From contig CM063498.1 in assembly GCA_032207245.1 (NCBI GenBank), positions 53,672,669-53,736,668 of the forward strand: a stretch of DNA of 64,000 nt. Reading direction: 5' to 3'. This document shows, piece after piece, positions 47,746 through 62,569 of the stretch (positions within the stretch are counted from its first letter, which is position 1; the number at the start of each line of letters is the position of its first letter). The stretch is from Pardosa pseudoannulata. Lineage: Eukaryota > Arthropoda > Arachnida > Araneae > Lycosidae. Under the pieces are notes generated by a model, which ran no database searches, was not told the origin of the DNA, and saw nothing but the letters and a program-made list of their open reading frames with translations. Both the position numbers and the translations under genes were made by a program.

Positions 47746-49185
47746 ATATTATTATTGTCTGACTCAAAGTCTGATAAGAAAAATATGGTACACATTAATT
47801 ATAAATTTTATAATATCAAAGCTTATTAATTTGTTTTTATATCAATATAGCCGCATATATAGATTTATATTCTATATAATATGTTATATTTAAAATGTTC
47901 TTTATACAATATATATATCTTAAATTATAAATTCTTTTTTGTATATAATATGGTTTAATTTCTTACTTTAAGATTCCAAATTTGAAATATATATTTTTGT
48001 GTATGTATATATGTTTATAGAAATGTGTATATTAGTGTATATACAAGTATGTATATGTTTATAGACAACTTGTAGTTGCATTGGGTAAACTCTTAAATTC
48101 GAATTAATATATTTATACATATATAGAAATATTATATATATAAATTATGATTATATATATATTTCAATATATATTTTTTACTTGCTATATAATATTACAT
48201 TTAACGTATATATATATATACATTTAGTGGTTTTTCAATTATATTGTATTATTGTATATCTCAAAAGTTGAAGATATCTATATATATTGTACATAAATTA
48301 TAGATATTAAGAAACCATATACTTACAAGTTTTTTACTTATGTATTGTATTATTTACACTCATCATCTCAGAAAATTACCGACATAAGGCGCAATTTGTT
48401 ATATTTATATCTAAATGCATTTGAACTTTAAATGTGTTCTGTATTTTGCAGAATTTCATAGAATTTGTGTGTATAACAGAACAACCAAAATATTTTGTAT
48501 AAATAAATAGTATTAGGAAAGAAGTAATTCTGTTCTTAACATTGTGTATCTAAATTTATGACACCACATACTCTAGAAATATTTATAATTCTATTTAAAG
48601 TATTAATGTTATAATACTTACTTTTGATGATCTAAATATATAATTTTGACTTTGTATAGAACTCACTTAATATAGAAAAGAATATGTTCTACATATGTTG
48701 TAACTTTTTTAACGCTCTTTAGAAAAAATCTTAATTTTTTATTTATCACTATAATTAATTTATTCCATATAGTTTTATAACTTTTTTCCAGTAATCCATT
48801 ATGTTCTCTCTTTAATTCTTTTTACTTATTTTTTGTATTATTTATGTTTCATTTACATTGTGTTTATCTTTCAATTTGTTGTATATCTGTTGATGTATAC
48901 AACTTTAAATCCTATAGTTGAGTGATGTTTTACTTATATGTTTGTTATTTACATATTTCATTTTTACTCGACAAACAATTTATTTTTCTGGGGCTAAATT
49001 GGTTGAATTGTATAACTTTTTGCTGTTTTAAGAATACAAAATTAAAAAATAGTATACACTTCTAACTTATATTCTACATTAATATTTTTATTTTACTCTA
49101 AAAGTATCTTTCTTTATATTTTTGGTTTTTGATGCAACTGGTTATTGATGCATTTTCTATGCACAACAGTCATATCTGATCATTC
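47746..49185. other. Degraded AT-enriched stretch
   Basis: It is a mosaic of short matches to 10,850-11,580, then to 13,800-14,440, with the intervening GC-containing words replaced by TA-rich words. No gene is recognisable. See the finding on this region. Confidence 0.5.
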
Positions 49186-49467
49186 TACATCTGAAGCAGT
49201 TTCCTCAGCATTGAAACAGGGTTTTCTATATCGAAGGCAGATGTTTCTGAAATAAAGGAAGCCCAATTCTGTATCACTTTCTCCCCTCATTCTACAAAAA
49301 ATAAAAAAATAATAAAGCGATATCTTAAATCTTAAATTAGTCTAATTTAGTCTAAAAGTGAAAACCTCTGATAAATGTCATCTTTGAAAACTTGTACATA
49401 TTTTTTTTAAACCTGAAATCGAAAACCAAATGTTGTAATACTTTTTATAATCCTAATATATGTATAC

Positions 49468-50192
49468 TGTGAAGACCCGTTTTCCAGAAAAATCAACCGA
49501 ATTCAGCTGATTTGAAGCCTCCTGTTCAGACCGGCTACAATAGCTCGGCGAGAGAGTGTCTGGGATGGTGACAGTTCAGTTGAATAGTTGTTACGCCTTG
49601 ATCGGTTGCCGGAAATGACCCATAGAGGATTGCCTGGAAAAACCGCAATCGGGACAGCCAACGAATGAGGACTCAGTTAAAAAAACTAACTGTAACCTTA
49701 GCTGGAGTTCTCAAGTAACTGGGATCTTAACTGACCAAAAAAGGCAGGACCGTAACTGACCCCCAAGTATAAAAAGCCTAGAATTTTTCGACTCGGGGCT
49801 TTTCGACATTTTTTTACGTAGGTGCTTTGACCTCATAGAGGTTTTGACAGAAGCCAACTTTCTAGTAATTAAGTTCGTGAGATTCGTAAAGTCCGCTCAT
49901 TTAGGGAGCAGCAGAGTCTGTGATGCCGAATGGGGGATAAATTGGGTATGCATTGCATCCTGGAAAAGCCTCCCTAGCTGTGCAAGATTATTTAATATCT
50001 TTTCTTAGAACTGTTGTCGTCATGGGGATGTTATGCAGGCGACAATCCTTTGCATTTCGACTTGTTTTAGGAGATTAGAATCTCACTGTAAATAGACGTA
50101 TTTACTCAAAAAATAAAGTGATTTTCAATTTTATTGAGACTGTGATCCTTCTTCACACTATCTCTTCACTCGAGAATACTAAATTCGTCACA
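49468..50192 (+). mobile_element. Complete solo LTR (725 bp)
   Basis: It begins TGTGAAGACCCG and ends GTCACA, so TGTGA and TCACA form the short inverted ends. ATAC lies on both sides (49,464-49,467 and 50,193-50,196) as a 4-base target duplication, as expected for Ty3-type elements. A TATAAAAAG promoter is at 49,768-49,776 and an AATAAA at 50,112-50,117. The flanking sequence joined without the LTR is present at 14,717 and 53,275. No internal retrotransposon genes remain, so it arose by LTR-LTR recombination. Confidence 0.85.
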
Positions 50193-50196
50193 ATAC

Positions 50197-50807
50197 CAAG
50201 TGAAAAAAAATATAAATACATTTACCAACGAAATAACCTTTGTAATTTCTAAATTAGAGATTAATTTCTATATATAAAATAGAACCTAATTATTTTTATT
50301 ATATTACTTCTCAACCTATATTAAGTTGTGCAGTATATTATATTTTATATAATGATTGTCTTTTTATTATTTTTATTAATAAATTTCTTTACAATCCGTA
50401 ATTTTATTTAATGTATAAAGTTGATGAAACTTTTAGTTTGATAAAAAAAAAATAATTATCTTAATTTCATATAAAATTTTTTCTTTTAATATAAACATTT
50501 CAAAATTATCCTGTGAGTAAGCAGGTTTTTTCATTTCACATATGTATTTTACGTTATTTTAAATTTTTTTACTGCTGGAAGAAAATAAACTAAAAATTTT
50601 TGCTATAGTTTATATATAGAAGAATTACAAAATACTTTCAAATACAAGCAGAACATTTTATTTTATGATAAAGTGAATTATTACTGTAATAATGAAGATT
50701 TTAAGTTTGAAAATGTATTACACATACTTAAAAATAAATATGTATTTTTACTTTTAGGAAATAAACTTTTCTGACAGTAAGGTTTTATTTATATCTTTTA
50801 ACCCTCT
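50197..50807. repeat. AT-rich spacer, unit B
   Basis: It matches 12,020-12,613. No gene is present. Confidence 0.55.
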
Positions 50808-50811
50808 AAGC

Positions 50812-51451
50812 GGTTCGCACGTACAATTCAGCCAAATAGATGATGTCTTCAAAGCGATTGTCACATACAATTTTCAACCTACAAAAACGCTCCGAATATT
50901 GATGTAAGGTACATTTCTGCCAGTGCTTTCCTCCATGGAGTTTTGCGGTATTAGGGTCAGGTCGATTGTTTAGAAAATGCATCCCTCTTTGATTGACATT
51001 TATTGATTGATGCACCCGTACCCCCTGAGGAACAAAGACCCTGATAGCTTTTCATGGATTGTAAATCTCTATTTAGAAGTATTTCGTTTGCGGTAACTGA
51101 TGTATCTCTAATTGCACCCCTTAAACATCTTGCATGAATTTCGTAAAAACTATAAATAAGTCTCTCAAAGAATGCCTTTATTTGTACTTTTAGAATCCAT
51201 TATTTCTTATGGAATGACCTTCGAGACTTGACGAGATTTATGTGTATTAAGAATTAACAATCTACAATATCTATTTATATATCTGTTTATAATCGGAAGT
51301 AAATGGACAATAACGAGGGTGGGTTTCCCGTATTCCAATCTAGTCGACAAAGGGTGAAGGGAAAAATAATAGAAAGCTTTGTTCACTGACACAGTAAACC
51401 TATAGCCCATTTTTGGAGACTTTTTTTCCTCCATGTTTTCCACTTGGAGGG
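50812..51451. mobile_element. TTAA-flanked piggyBac-type short element, unit B
   Basis: TTAA at 50,808-50,811 is followed by CCCTCTAAGCGG. The right end is CTTGGAGGG, followed by ATAA where unit A has TTAA. Confidence 0.5.
51207..51443 (-). CDS. Hypothetical 78-residue ORF inside the TTAA element, unit B
   Basis: It starts MENMEEKKSPKMGYRFT and has the same length as the ORF at 13,018-13,254, with seven substitutions by my reading. No known domain. Confidence 0.2.
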   Translation of the reverse strand: MENMEEKKSPKMGYRFTVSVNKAFYYFSLHPLSTRLEYGKPTLVIVHLLPIINRYINRYCRLLILNTHKSRQVSKVIP

Positions 51452-51475
51452 ATAAAATTATAATTTTAACATGTT

Positions 51476-51770
51476 TTAACCCTTAGAGAGGCGCCGTCGA
51501 CGGGGGTTAGACAGAGCGTCCTTGCTCCGAAACGGACTTGCTGAACCCCACTCGATTGTCTTGTCTATTCTTATTTCGGCACGTGCGATACCCTCTCGAC
51601 GGGGGTGGTCTGTTTAAAATATACCACGACGTTAACGTGTCTTCAAACTATTCAGGCGCTTTTTCTCCTTTCAGTACAACACACTGTTGTTTTCTTGGCA
51701 CCTGCTCCGTAATATTCTTGAGATCTTGCACTTCCCGAAGGCTAGACAGTGAATTGATGCTTTTCTTGAG
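51476..51770. repeat. GC-richer segment starting TTAACCCTTAGAG
   Basis: It is the counterpart of 13,267-13,570, with GCCGTCGACGGGGGTTAGAC. It may be the left end of another TTAA element. Confidence 0.4.
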
Positions 51771-51818
51771 AAATGAATAAAGCTTTTCGAATGACTTCAT
51801 AAAATATTTAACATTGAC

Positions 51819-51992
51819 AAACATTTTAAACAAGGAAAAAGGGATTTATTTGAAATACACAAATATGTAAATGTGTAATGTTAAAGTTAAGTTATAAAGA
51901 TCTTTAAACATTTTAAACAAGGAAAAAGGGATTTATTTGAAATACACAAATATGTAAATGTGTAGTGTTAAAGTTAAGTTATAAAGATCTTT
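51819..51992. repeat. 87-bp tandem duplication
   Basis: The unit starting AAACATTTTAAACAAGG occurs at 51,819 and 51,906 with one base difference. Unit A has a single copy near 13,630. Confidence 0.9.
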
Positions 51993-52173
51993 TGAAATCC
52001 CTTGAGAAAAGCATATCATTCAGAAATGGTGCGAATTAAAATCAATTCACCCCACATATTGCATTTTTGCTTACTGCTTAAAATTTTATCCTGTCTTGGA
52101 TAACTGAAATATATTATACAGGATTGAGCATGAACATGCATGTATGTATTTATATATGAAGATATAAATTTAA

Positions 52174-52702
<529 letters not shown>

Positions 52703-53589
52703 AGAACAATTGAGAAAATATTTTCAGGGGTATAAATAAATAATATACACTTCTGGAGAATAGGAAAGGAGTAATAACAGGGTTTTCATCAAAAACTGTC
52801 GTTAAGAAATATAGACTAACTTTTATGACACCATACTGTCTCTGTGGGAAAATGAAAATATTATCTCATCAATAAAGATATTTTGGGGGACGTATACTTG
52901 CTGCCATTGGTTTCTGACCGCCAACTGCCTACCGAATAGATGGAACATTGTAAACAAATGCACACAAGAGTCATACAGCAACAGAAGTAGATCACTCTAC
53001 ATCTGAAATAGTTCCCTCAGCATTGAAATTTGGTTTTCTATATCGAAGGCAGATGTTTCTGCTATAAAGAATAAATAATTCTGTACCATTTCCTACTTTC
53101 CTTCTAAAAAAATTAAAACAATAATCAATTCATAACTTAAAACTTAAATTAGACTAGAAATTAGCCTAATACTGAGTACATCTAAGAACTGTCATCTTTA
53201 CAATCTTTTAAATATTTTTTTTCAACCTCATATTCAAAACTAAATGTTGTAATGCTTTTTATAATAATAAAATATGTATATCAAGTGAAAAAATATAAAT
53301 ACATTTACCAACAAAATAACCTTTGAAATAAAAAAAATAAATATTAATGTCTTTATATAAATTAGAAGATAATAATTATTATAACTCATTTTTTTAAAAA
53401 TTTTTAATTTCTTTACAATTTGTAATTTCTTTTAAAAATAAAGATGGTGAAAATTTTAGTTCGATAAATAAAAAAGATATTTTATTTTATTTTCATATAA
53501 AAATTTCTCTTCTTATATAAACGTTTCAAAAATATAATTACAATAAGGAAAATCAACATCTACAAATTAAAATCGTGCTAATACTGTCC
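52703..53589. other. AT-rich spacer with the second LTR empty site and a FLYWCH relic
   Basis: It matches 14,147-15,030. ATGTATATCAAGTG at about 53,274-53,287 is another empty version of the LTR target. Confidence 0.55.
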
Positions 53590-56254
53590 ACTATCGTATA
53601 ATTATAGACATAATTATAAGAGAAACACAGAATTCATTCCTCAATTTGGCCTTCTCCCAATTGATTCTATAAGTTTCATAAGGTGGTATATCAGGATCAT
53701 GGTCCTATCAATGTCCTCGTACTTAATTATTCCTCCATATATATGTAAAGATTCTTTATTGTACTTGAAGTTAACCAACATCTGTTGTTTAAAAATTTCA
53801 ATTCTATGGGAATAATCTAACTAAGTACTTGCAGAGCCGAAATAGGAGCAGTGCAGTGAGCCTTACTTATATTTAATAATTGTATCATTTGAATACTATT
53901 TAGCATAGTACTGATTCTCCTGGTGTTTTTATACCAAACTTCAGAATTAAACAAAATCTGTTTTTCAAATATATTACTGTATATTTTCTATAGTAGGTTG
54001 GCACTAACCCCCCTCATTACTCTACTAATACTGTTTAATCTTACCATTGGACCAAAGACTTTTCCTTTTGCATAATATAGAAGCTTAGTCCACGTTAACT
54101 TAGTGTCAATTAAACCACTTAAATACTTTATATCTCTATTATACTTGATTCTTTGTCCCCCAGACTTTAATCTAGAAAAGGATCTTAAATTTTCCCGTGC
54201 CTAAACATGTTATATAAACATTTATTTTCTCTAAATTAGAGCCCACACCATTCAGCACAATTATGAATCCTAAAAAAATAGGATTAACCATATCTCTAAA
54301 ATAACGGTTAGTTTTTGCTCTAATTATAATACAAACATCATCCGCATAGACTTGTACAATGCTATTTTCATTCTCTTATAGAAAGCCGTTGATAACAATC
54401 AACCACAAATTAGGGCTCAAACTGGAGCCCTGAGGCACCCGTTATTATATTACTCACTGTATCTTTCACATACTACTCTTCTGTTGTTTATAAAGGAGTT
54501 TATACAAGATTTCAAGTAACAAGCAATGTTACGTTTATTTATCCTTTCCCTACTACACTGCAACTTTGTGTTACCGAAAGCACCTTTAATATCAAGAACT
54601 ACCATTAAGGTAATAAGTCCATCCTTATTAGACTTATCTATAAATTTTAACACTTTCAAGTGCCAGAGATGGGGATTTCCCTTTCCTGAATCCCATATTG
54701 AAATTGCCTGAAACATTCTCTCTCCAAATAATAATCCAGATGTCTTGTCGATATTTTATCAAATATTTTTCCCCAAACGGGAAGTAAACTAATTGGTCTG
54801 TAAGTGTCGACCATCTTAGGGTCTCTTCCATTCTTTAAACATAGCTTAAACTTCGTAATCTTCCAAATTTTTGGGGAATAATCAATCTTCAAACATATGT
54901 TAAAAATCTCAAATATATTCTTATTAGTTTAATATAATTCTTTATATATTTCAAAATTGATTTCATCATAACCTGGTGCTCTTTTTCATCATCTCATAAG
55001 GCACATCCTCAATTTCAAGATCCTCAATCATCTCTCGGTCATATTCCCTTACTCTTTCTATGTAACTGTCATCGTTGTTGAAAGTGAAATGACCTGTCAT
55101 AATAAAACTAACAGTTTCGTCGTAATTCTAGGTTACTTCACCATCACTCATAAGTACAGTGCTTAGACCGACTTGACTACTTTTCTTTACGAAATCCATG
55201 ATATAGTTATATTTACCATGACTCAAAGTAAAACTCACAAAATCTTTAATGTTTTTTATCTTTTCTGTTAAGATCTCTTTTTTGTAACGAGTAAGATTCT
55301 TCTTATAATTTATCTTGAGGTTTTCCCTCAACGTTTCATCTACTTCACTTTGAAACCTAAGCAGTAGTGCTCGTACACGGCTCCTCTTAATAGTCAAACT
55401 GTAATTCCACCATGGATTTTTTTTTATGTTTATACCTTTCCCTCATTTCATTACCTTTAGCTATATTAAATAGCTGCTCCTGTATTTCTTCTATTTTTAT
55501 ATCTGTATTATTGTGATCTCAGTTCTCAATATCGTAGTCTCTCTAAAGAAATTAAATATATCAACTGCATCCACTTTATTTTATGGATCCATAACTTCAC
55601 ATCCTCTTTACACCCTAATTCTTCCAAGAAATAAATCTCTATTAAATTGTGATCATTCCCAGCTATTCTGTCAATTACATTAACAATTAACTCATTATTA
55701 CTTATTAAATTGCTAAGAACTAAATCAAACCAGCTACTACCTCTTGAGGAGTGATAAGTAGAAACAGAATTGATGTTATTGTGCCTAAAATCAACCTAAT
55801 TAGTAATTCAGCACGAGTATTCAAGGGATGTTAACTCCAAATATTCGATTTCGCATTAAAATCGCAAATTATGACAAAATCACTTTCATATTTGATCATC
55901 AAATCCTTCATAATATCTAAATTTTTCTCTACCTCCTCACTAGGAGAACAATACACAGACAAAATCGTAAAATCTCTATATTTTTCTTTTATTTTGGAAA
56001 ATATTACGTTTCTAGACGAGTATACACATAAACATCTCATCTTTTGATGTACTAATAAAGAAGCGCGATTCATAACTTGGCCTTTGCTAAATAATAAAAG
56101 AGAAAGGAAATACAACAACAACCTCATTAATAAAATATGGTTCATTGAGTGAGATACCACCATAGTTATTATACAAAATATCTTTAGAGAGCTGGGCAAA
56201 TGCTGCCCAAGCTTTCCCTAAGTTAATATACATGTAACCCATGTCTTCATCCAT
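53590..56254 (-). pseudogene. R1-like LINE ORF2, decayed, unit B
   Basis: The start codon at 56,254 gives MDEDMGYMYINLGKAWAAF. The endonuclease remnant at 55,831-56,199 ends FVIICDFNAKSNIWS, where DFNAKS is the conserved catalytic region. RT blocks are at 54,656-54,892 (DTYRPISLLPVWGKIFDK), 54,450-54,716 (LDIKGAFGNTKLQC) and about 54,300-54,420 (YADDV). The tail is near 53,820-54,180. Frameshifts make it inactive. It lacks the ORF2-start-like insertion seen in unit A beside the RT. Confidence 0.85.
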
Positions 56255-56264
56255 ACTATGTGCG

Positions 56265-56420
56265 ATTATTAATTTTATCCCGCTCTTTCAACCATATTCT
56301 ACAGTTGTTACTTAAACAATTATGCTTTATATCAAAATTGATCTTTAATTTATTATTGAAACTTATGCAGTTTCTGCATCTTTCTTTATTTAAGCAAACT
56401 TTGGTGAGATGTGAATCATC
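56265..56420 (-). pseudogene. LINE ORF1 tail, unit B
   Basis: It is the counterpart of 17,765-17,930. A cysteine-rich frame is readable but broken. Confidence 0.35.
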
Positions 56421-57361
56421 ACCTCACCTTAGTTATATTTTCTGGTTCATAGAAAATTTACGTGTATATAGATACCATATTCAGTGGGGCGTATATGTTC
56501 CTTGAAGTTTAATAGTTTCCATTCTATTTTTATTTTATTGTGTTTAAATAATTTAAAGGTATTGGAATCTAATTATTTCACCCATTTATTTCCTTTTTGG
56601 AAGATTAAGCCAAAATTCTTTGTTAGTATATAAATCTTCTAAAAGTTACATAACACTTTACACTTAAATGTTACGTAGTATTTCGAAACATATCTTTCTA
56701 CATATTTAAATTTTTGTACTTTATAACTAGTATGAAACTATATGTGGAATAACGTTAAAATTGTCGAAAGTGTATGTCCTTAAACTCTTTTAAATCTTTA
56801 AACATATTAATTAAAAATTTATTTTACCGAAATTATTTCATAACAAAATAATAAAATCCTGGTAATTTTTGCCTACTTTACTACCCTGGGAGCATATTTG
56901 AACAAATTAGAATGAATAATTCTTATCATGTGCACCAGTACCAATAAATATATAGAATTAAAAGTTATAAAAGCAATTAAAATCATGCAATAAAATAAAT
57001 ACTTGGTTAAGTATTTTAATTTGAAATAAAATATAAGTTATCATTCTAAATGTATGTAGTAAACTTGGAAACATTTTTTGCTCTCCTCCACTTTTAATTT
57101 AAAAAGAAAGGATTTTAAGAATCAATAGAAAAATTTACAAATTCAACAATAGTTAAAATATCTTTTTTTTTTATTTTACTAGTAAAAAATTTCTTAGAAT
57201 ACTAAACAAAATGAATATTTAACATAGAAATCCTGTCTGTAAAAGCTTATTTCAACCCCCCCCCAAATTGTAAAATAGATGTGAACCCAACTGAAGAAGA
57301 AGAGTAAAAAGACGACACTAGAAAGAAGTATGAAACAAGAATAATTTTAAAATTAAAATAC

Positions 57362-57367
57362 TTTATT
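57362..57367 (-). terminator. Poly(A) signal of gene copy 5
   Basis: AATAAA on the minus strand in the same context as at copy 2. Confidence 0.6.
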
Positions 57368-57533
57368 GATATTGCTAATATTCAAAAAACTATAAACAAA
57401 CATTTCTAGTCTACTCGTCACTTCAAACTTTCATAAGAGGATACACAAGATCACTGTAAAAATATAGCTGCACTCACTGTTATTTAATTTCACTTCGAAG
57501 ACCCATCAATCAGTATTCTTGAATCAACTGGAG

Positions 57534-58067
57534 CTACTCTTCAGCATACTTGGCCAGATCTTCATAGCCGGGAAAGGCTTCCTGATACACGGTCATATAA
57601 TGTCCAGCCCGTTGGAGGAGGTAGCGAATGAATCCTTCGTGGTCATCTAATTCTGCAATTTTGCAGCAAAACTCGCATACAGTTGTCAAGAATGAAAAGT
57701 AAAAACCGGGACACTTAGTAATTAAATACGAACGACTCCATTCCACGACGAAATTTTCTATTTCCTCAAGCGCCTTGATGAATTCATCCCTACTGTCGTT
57801 GGTGATGATTATGGACTGGATACAGATACGGTAATCCGGGCAATGCCGCCGGGTTTCGTTCAGTATCCCGACGATGAAGTTCCCGATCTCAGGCTTAAAA
57901 TCTCCATTCGAGCTCTCCTGGATCTTTAAAGAGCTCACCCTAGTTCTTGATTCCTCATCGACGGTGGGGTCATTTTCAATAACGAATAAGAATGCATCTT
58001 TGATAAAGTGACGCAATCGAGCCTTTTCGGGGTGGAGGGCATCCTGTATACGACTTTCAATATCCAT
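57534..58067 (-). CDS. Intronless helical protein, putative Bcl-2-like family, copy 5
   Basis: This 177-residue ORF is the partner of copy 2. It differs by an in-frame 12-base deletion that removes DDNI after HCPDY, between the BH3-like and BH1-like segments, and by QEAFPGYED in place of QESFPGYED. It shares the early TAG that trims the C-terminus. There is no frameshift. Loss of exactly four codons with the rest unchanged suggests the frame is still maintained, although the duplicate is too young to be sure. Confidence 0.75.
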   Translation of the reverse strand: MDIESRIQDALHPEKARLRHFIKDAFLFVIENDPTVDEESRTRVSSLKIQESSNGDFKPEIGNFIVGILNETRRHCPDYRICIQSIIITNDSRDEFIKALEEIENFVVEWSRSYLITKCPGFYFSFLTTVCEFCCKIAELDDHEGFIRYLLQRAGHYMTVYQEAFPGYEDLAKYAEE

Positions 58068-58410
58068 TTTAAAGATGAAAGAAAATACAATTCTCCTAGT
58101 TCGATATTTAAAACGAGACTAAAAATGTAGAATTGGTATGCTCACGGCACTTCACTTTCAATGCACAATGACGCGATAAACACAGTACTAAAAGTCTTTA
58201 CAAAAACTTGTTTCATAGGTAAAGATAGGATTTTTCTGATTGGCGGAAGTCTATGGGCGGTTAAAACCATTCAAGGAACTTGACCAATCCTTTCACTCTC
58301 ACTGATAAGAAATTTCCTAAGAAACAGGTGTGTACCATTTAAACTTATTACCCGTCCCCCCTCCCTATTGTGATGGGATTACCATATAATAATAAAGATC
58401 ATTTCTGGTG
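58068..58410 (-). promoter_or_regulatory. Conserved 5' region of gene copy 5
   Basis: A minus-strand CCAAT lies at 58,239-58,243, a plus-strand CCAAT near 58,284 and GAAATTTC near 58,309. The distal octamer is lost, as at copy 2. Confidence 0.4.
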
Positions 58411-59279
58411 AAAAGTTTCAGGAAAAGACTGAGAAATGAAGAGAAAAGACGCCATGTTCCGTTATTTTTTCATAACCAAACTTTCACTGTAGTAAGCTGT
58501 ATGTCTATTGCTTTCTAATGTAAAGACAAAACGAAAACAATTTTAATCATTGTTATAATTTAAATTTCAGTCTAGATTAAATAGGACAAATTTATTCAGC
58601 TTGATTATATGAAATAAAATTTAAATATCTGTAAAAGGGGTTTGAATAGCTAGAGGGGCTTGGATAGAAATGCAAGTTTAAAAAATATGGTCAGTGTATT
58701 AAATAAATTTTATACTTATATTCATATTTTACAGTACTATAAACGGTATTTGGAAATATGTATCAATACCAAATTATCAAGCACAAACATTTATATTTTG
58801 TTTCTGTATTCACTTCTTCTACAAATCTTACACACTAATTTTTTAGACCCACGTTACCATATTTTAACGAGAAATGAAACTATTTGTGGGACAGTTGTTA
58901 GAACAATTTTCAATTTTTAGTAGATACAGTCTTAAAAAACGCTATTATGTATAAGAATTAGATGGCATAATTTTAGCAAACTTGTATTTTATTTAGTTTA
59001 TAGATATCATAAAACGAATACTTATAGTATTTGAAATATTTTTGGAATTCGAATTGTAGTCCTTCGACAAATGTTGCGGTAAGAAGGACTGGTTGGAGAC
59101 TTGCTATGCATCTTGATCTAGAGTCGATCACAACCGTTTGGTATGAAACCTGAAGTTTGGGTTCTTTTAGGGAGGGGGGGGGGTGTTATAAAACGCTAAT
59201 TTAAAAATCGCGTAAATTAACTGTATAAAGTATAATTATGTATATATTCTTCTCAAACTCTGAAATAAAACATATTTCA

Positions 59280-60574
<1,295 letters not shown>

Positions 60575-60976
60575 CATTTGAATAGATCCATCGGAAAATT
60601 TAATTTTATTTTTCATTTTAGATATCTTATATTTTAGAAACACAGAAAATAAAATGCATAAATATTTACGATAAGATATAAAAAAAAAGGAATTTTTAAT
60701 CAAAATATTAAAGTATATTAAAATATAGTTTTTGCTATAAAGAGTACATAGAAATTGAAATATATAGAAATATTTTATTTACAGATAATAAATATAAAAG
60801 TCAGCGCAGCAATTAGCACACACGCTTATTTTTCTGATTTTTTGTGTACAATATCCGTATACATATTTGTTATAGTAGTCGCAAATATTAGAAATTTTGT
60901 TTATATTGAATTGTTTCCTTTCTTGATATTTCTTTATTTTTTTTTCTCATGAATCTTGTCCTTGCACAAAGCCACT

Positions 60977-62569
60977 TCAAGAGAGAGAAAATTTGTTTTT
61001 AATAGATATGTACAATTCTCTTTGTTCTTCTGCCAAATGAAATAGAAATTCCCTTCTGCTGGTATTTTCTTTTGTAACTTCTTTATACAGAATGCACTCT
61101 TCTATGCCTGCTAAGTCCAAAATATTGTAGAATACATGTACTGACCAACGGCGTGAAGATGCTTTCACGGAGTACTTTCTTGCAATTTGATCCAAAACAA
61201 CTACCCCGAATATTGTAGAATTATAAAACTGCATTACACCAGGAACCTCATTTTCATTAGATTCAAATGCAACTGATGAATGGAGTGTACTTAACGAAAT
61301 TACGCTTTCGTTCCTTTTATCTTGATATGATGTAAGTGTTGTCGTGTGTCAGCACAACTGAAAAAAAAAGTTCGTTTCTTACGTTTTTGAAAATAGATTC
61401 AATTTCTCTTTTTGCGCGATTTGTTGTTCCAACATGACGCAATCCTCTTGATTTTAGGGAATTATCATGTATACTGATGCAAAGAAACTATCTGTAATTA
61501 TATTTCGACCAGTATTTTTGTAATTATCAACTAAACGATTTAATACGTTCTTTCCTAAACTTTGATCACTTGGTCTCATTTCATCTTTTAATAGATATGG
61601 AAATCCGTTTAATAAGTACTTTGTCCTAACGTCTACTTCTAGCCAAAATTTTATTTCGAGTTTATCGGGCTTGTTAGGCATATAATGCCAAAGACGGCAC
61701 CTTATTTTTGTAGGAAATATCTGTTTATCAATCGTAATGTTTCCATTTCGTTTGTAGCAAAGCTTACAGTTTTCTATAAAACTATTAGATAAATCGGATA
61801 TTGGTGCAAATTTATCACACTGCAAACATGAAGACCTTGTTAGTTTATTATCAAAACGAAGAAATTTCATAATTTCCAGAAACCTATCTCTACTCATAAA
61901 TTTAAGAAAAAACTATGGTCCCCAAGTCTTGGAACATAAACTAAGAATTGGTCAGTCCTTTTCGACTAAAGCCCCCCTTACGTACAACAACGCTATGAAG
62001 GCTTGCAGTTCTGCTAATAAAATTGTGAATGAGTCTTTATGAAATTTACGCTTGGCTTCAGAATCAGTACATTAATTTATGACGCGTAGATTTTTTTTTC
62101 GTTTATTATATTAACTTCCACGGAAAGAGCTTTATCAGAAAAAATGTGAGGTTTAGCATAGGATATCAGTCCTGCATTTTCCTCGCAAGATATTTTGCAA
62201 GGTTCGCCGACCAGAAGTATTTGAAGTATTTTCTACATTCCGTACAGTTCCATAACTAGCAGTATCTTTACAAGTGTTAGCCTGAATTATGTTCAACTTC
62301 ATATATTAACTTTTGAGAGTCTACTAGTTCCCGCTTTGGCATTCTTTGGTATGGCAGAATTTGAACTCGAAGAAACAAATCCATTTGTACTTTCACTTGA
62401 GCTAGATGATATTGCCTGATTACTCTATAATAAATTCAGAGACACAAGATGTTTCATCTCCATTTTTATCTGTAAAATTATTTTCGATTTCAGAACCAGG
62501 AACAGCATGAGATAGTTCATGCATCAGTTTTACGATTTCATCATACTTTAGTCCTTTTCTAAGCTCCAT
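60977..62569 (-). pseudogene. piggyBac transposase relic, unit B
   Basis: The start MELRKGLKYDEIVKLMHEL lies at 62,569, with a frameshifted serine-rich N-terminal region. The segment at 61,454-61,897 keeps 147 codons of the DDE domain: MSRDRFLEIMKFLRFDNKL, NITIDKQIFPTKIRC, LWHYMPNKPDKLEIKFWLEV and NIITDSFFAS. The C-terminal part at 60,977-61,234 reads NSTIFGVVVLDQIARKYSVK and LAGIEECILYKEVTKEN. The aspartates in TIDKQ and VDV are kept, and TDSFF holds one more acidic residue. Frameshifts separate the blocks, so it is inactive, but it is less decayed than unit A. Confidence 0.85.
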
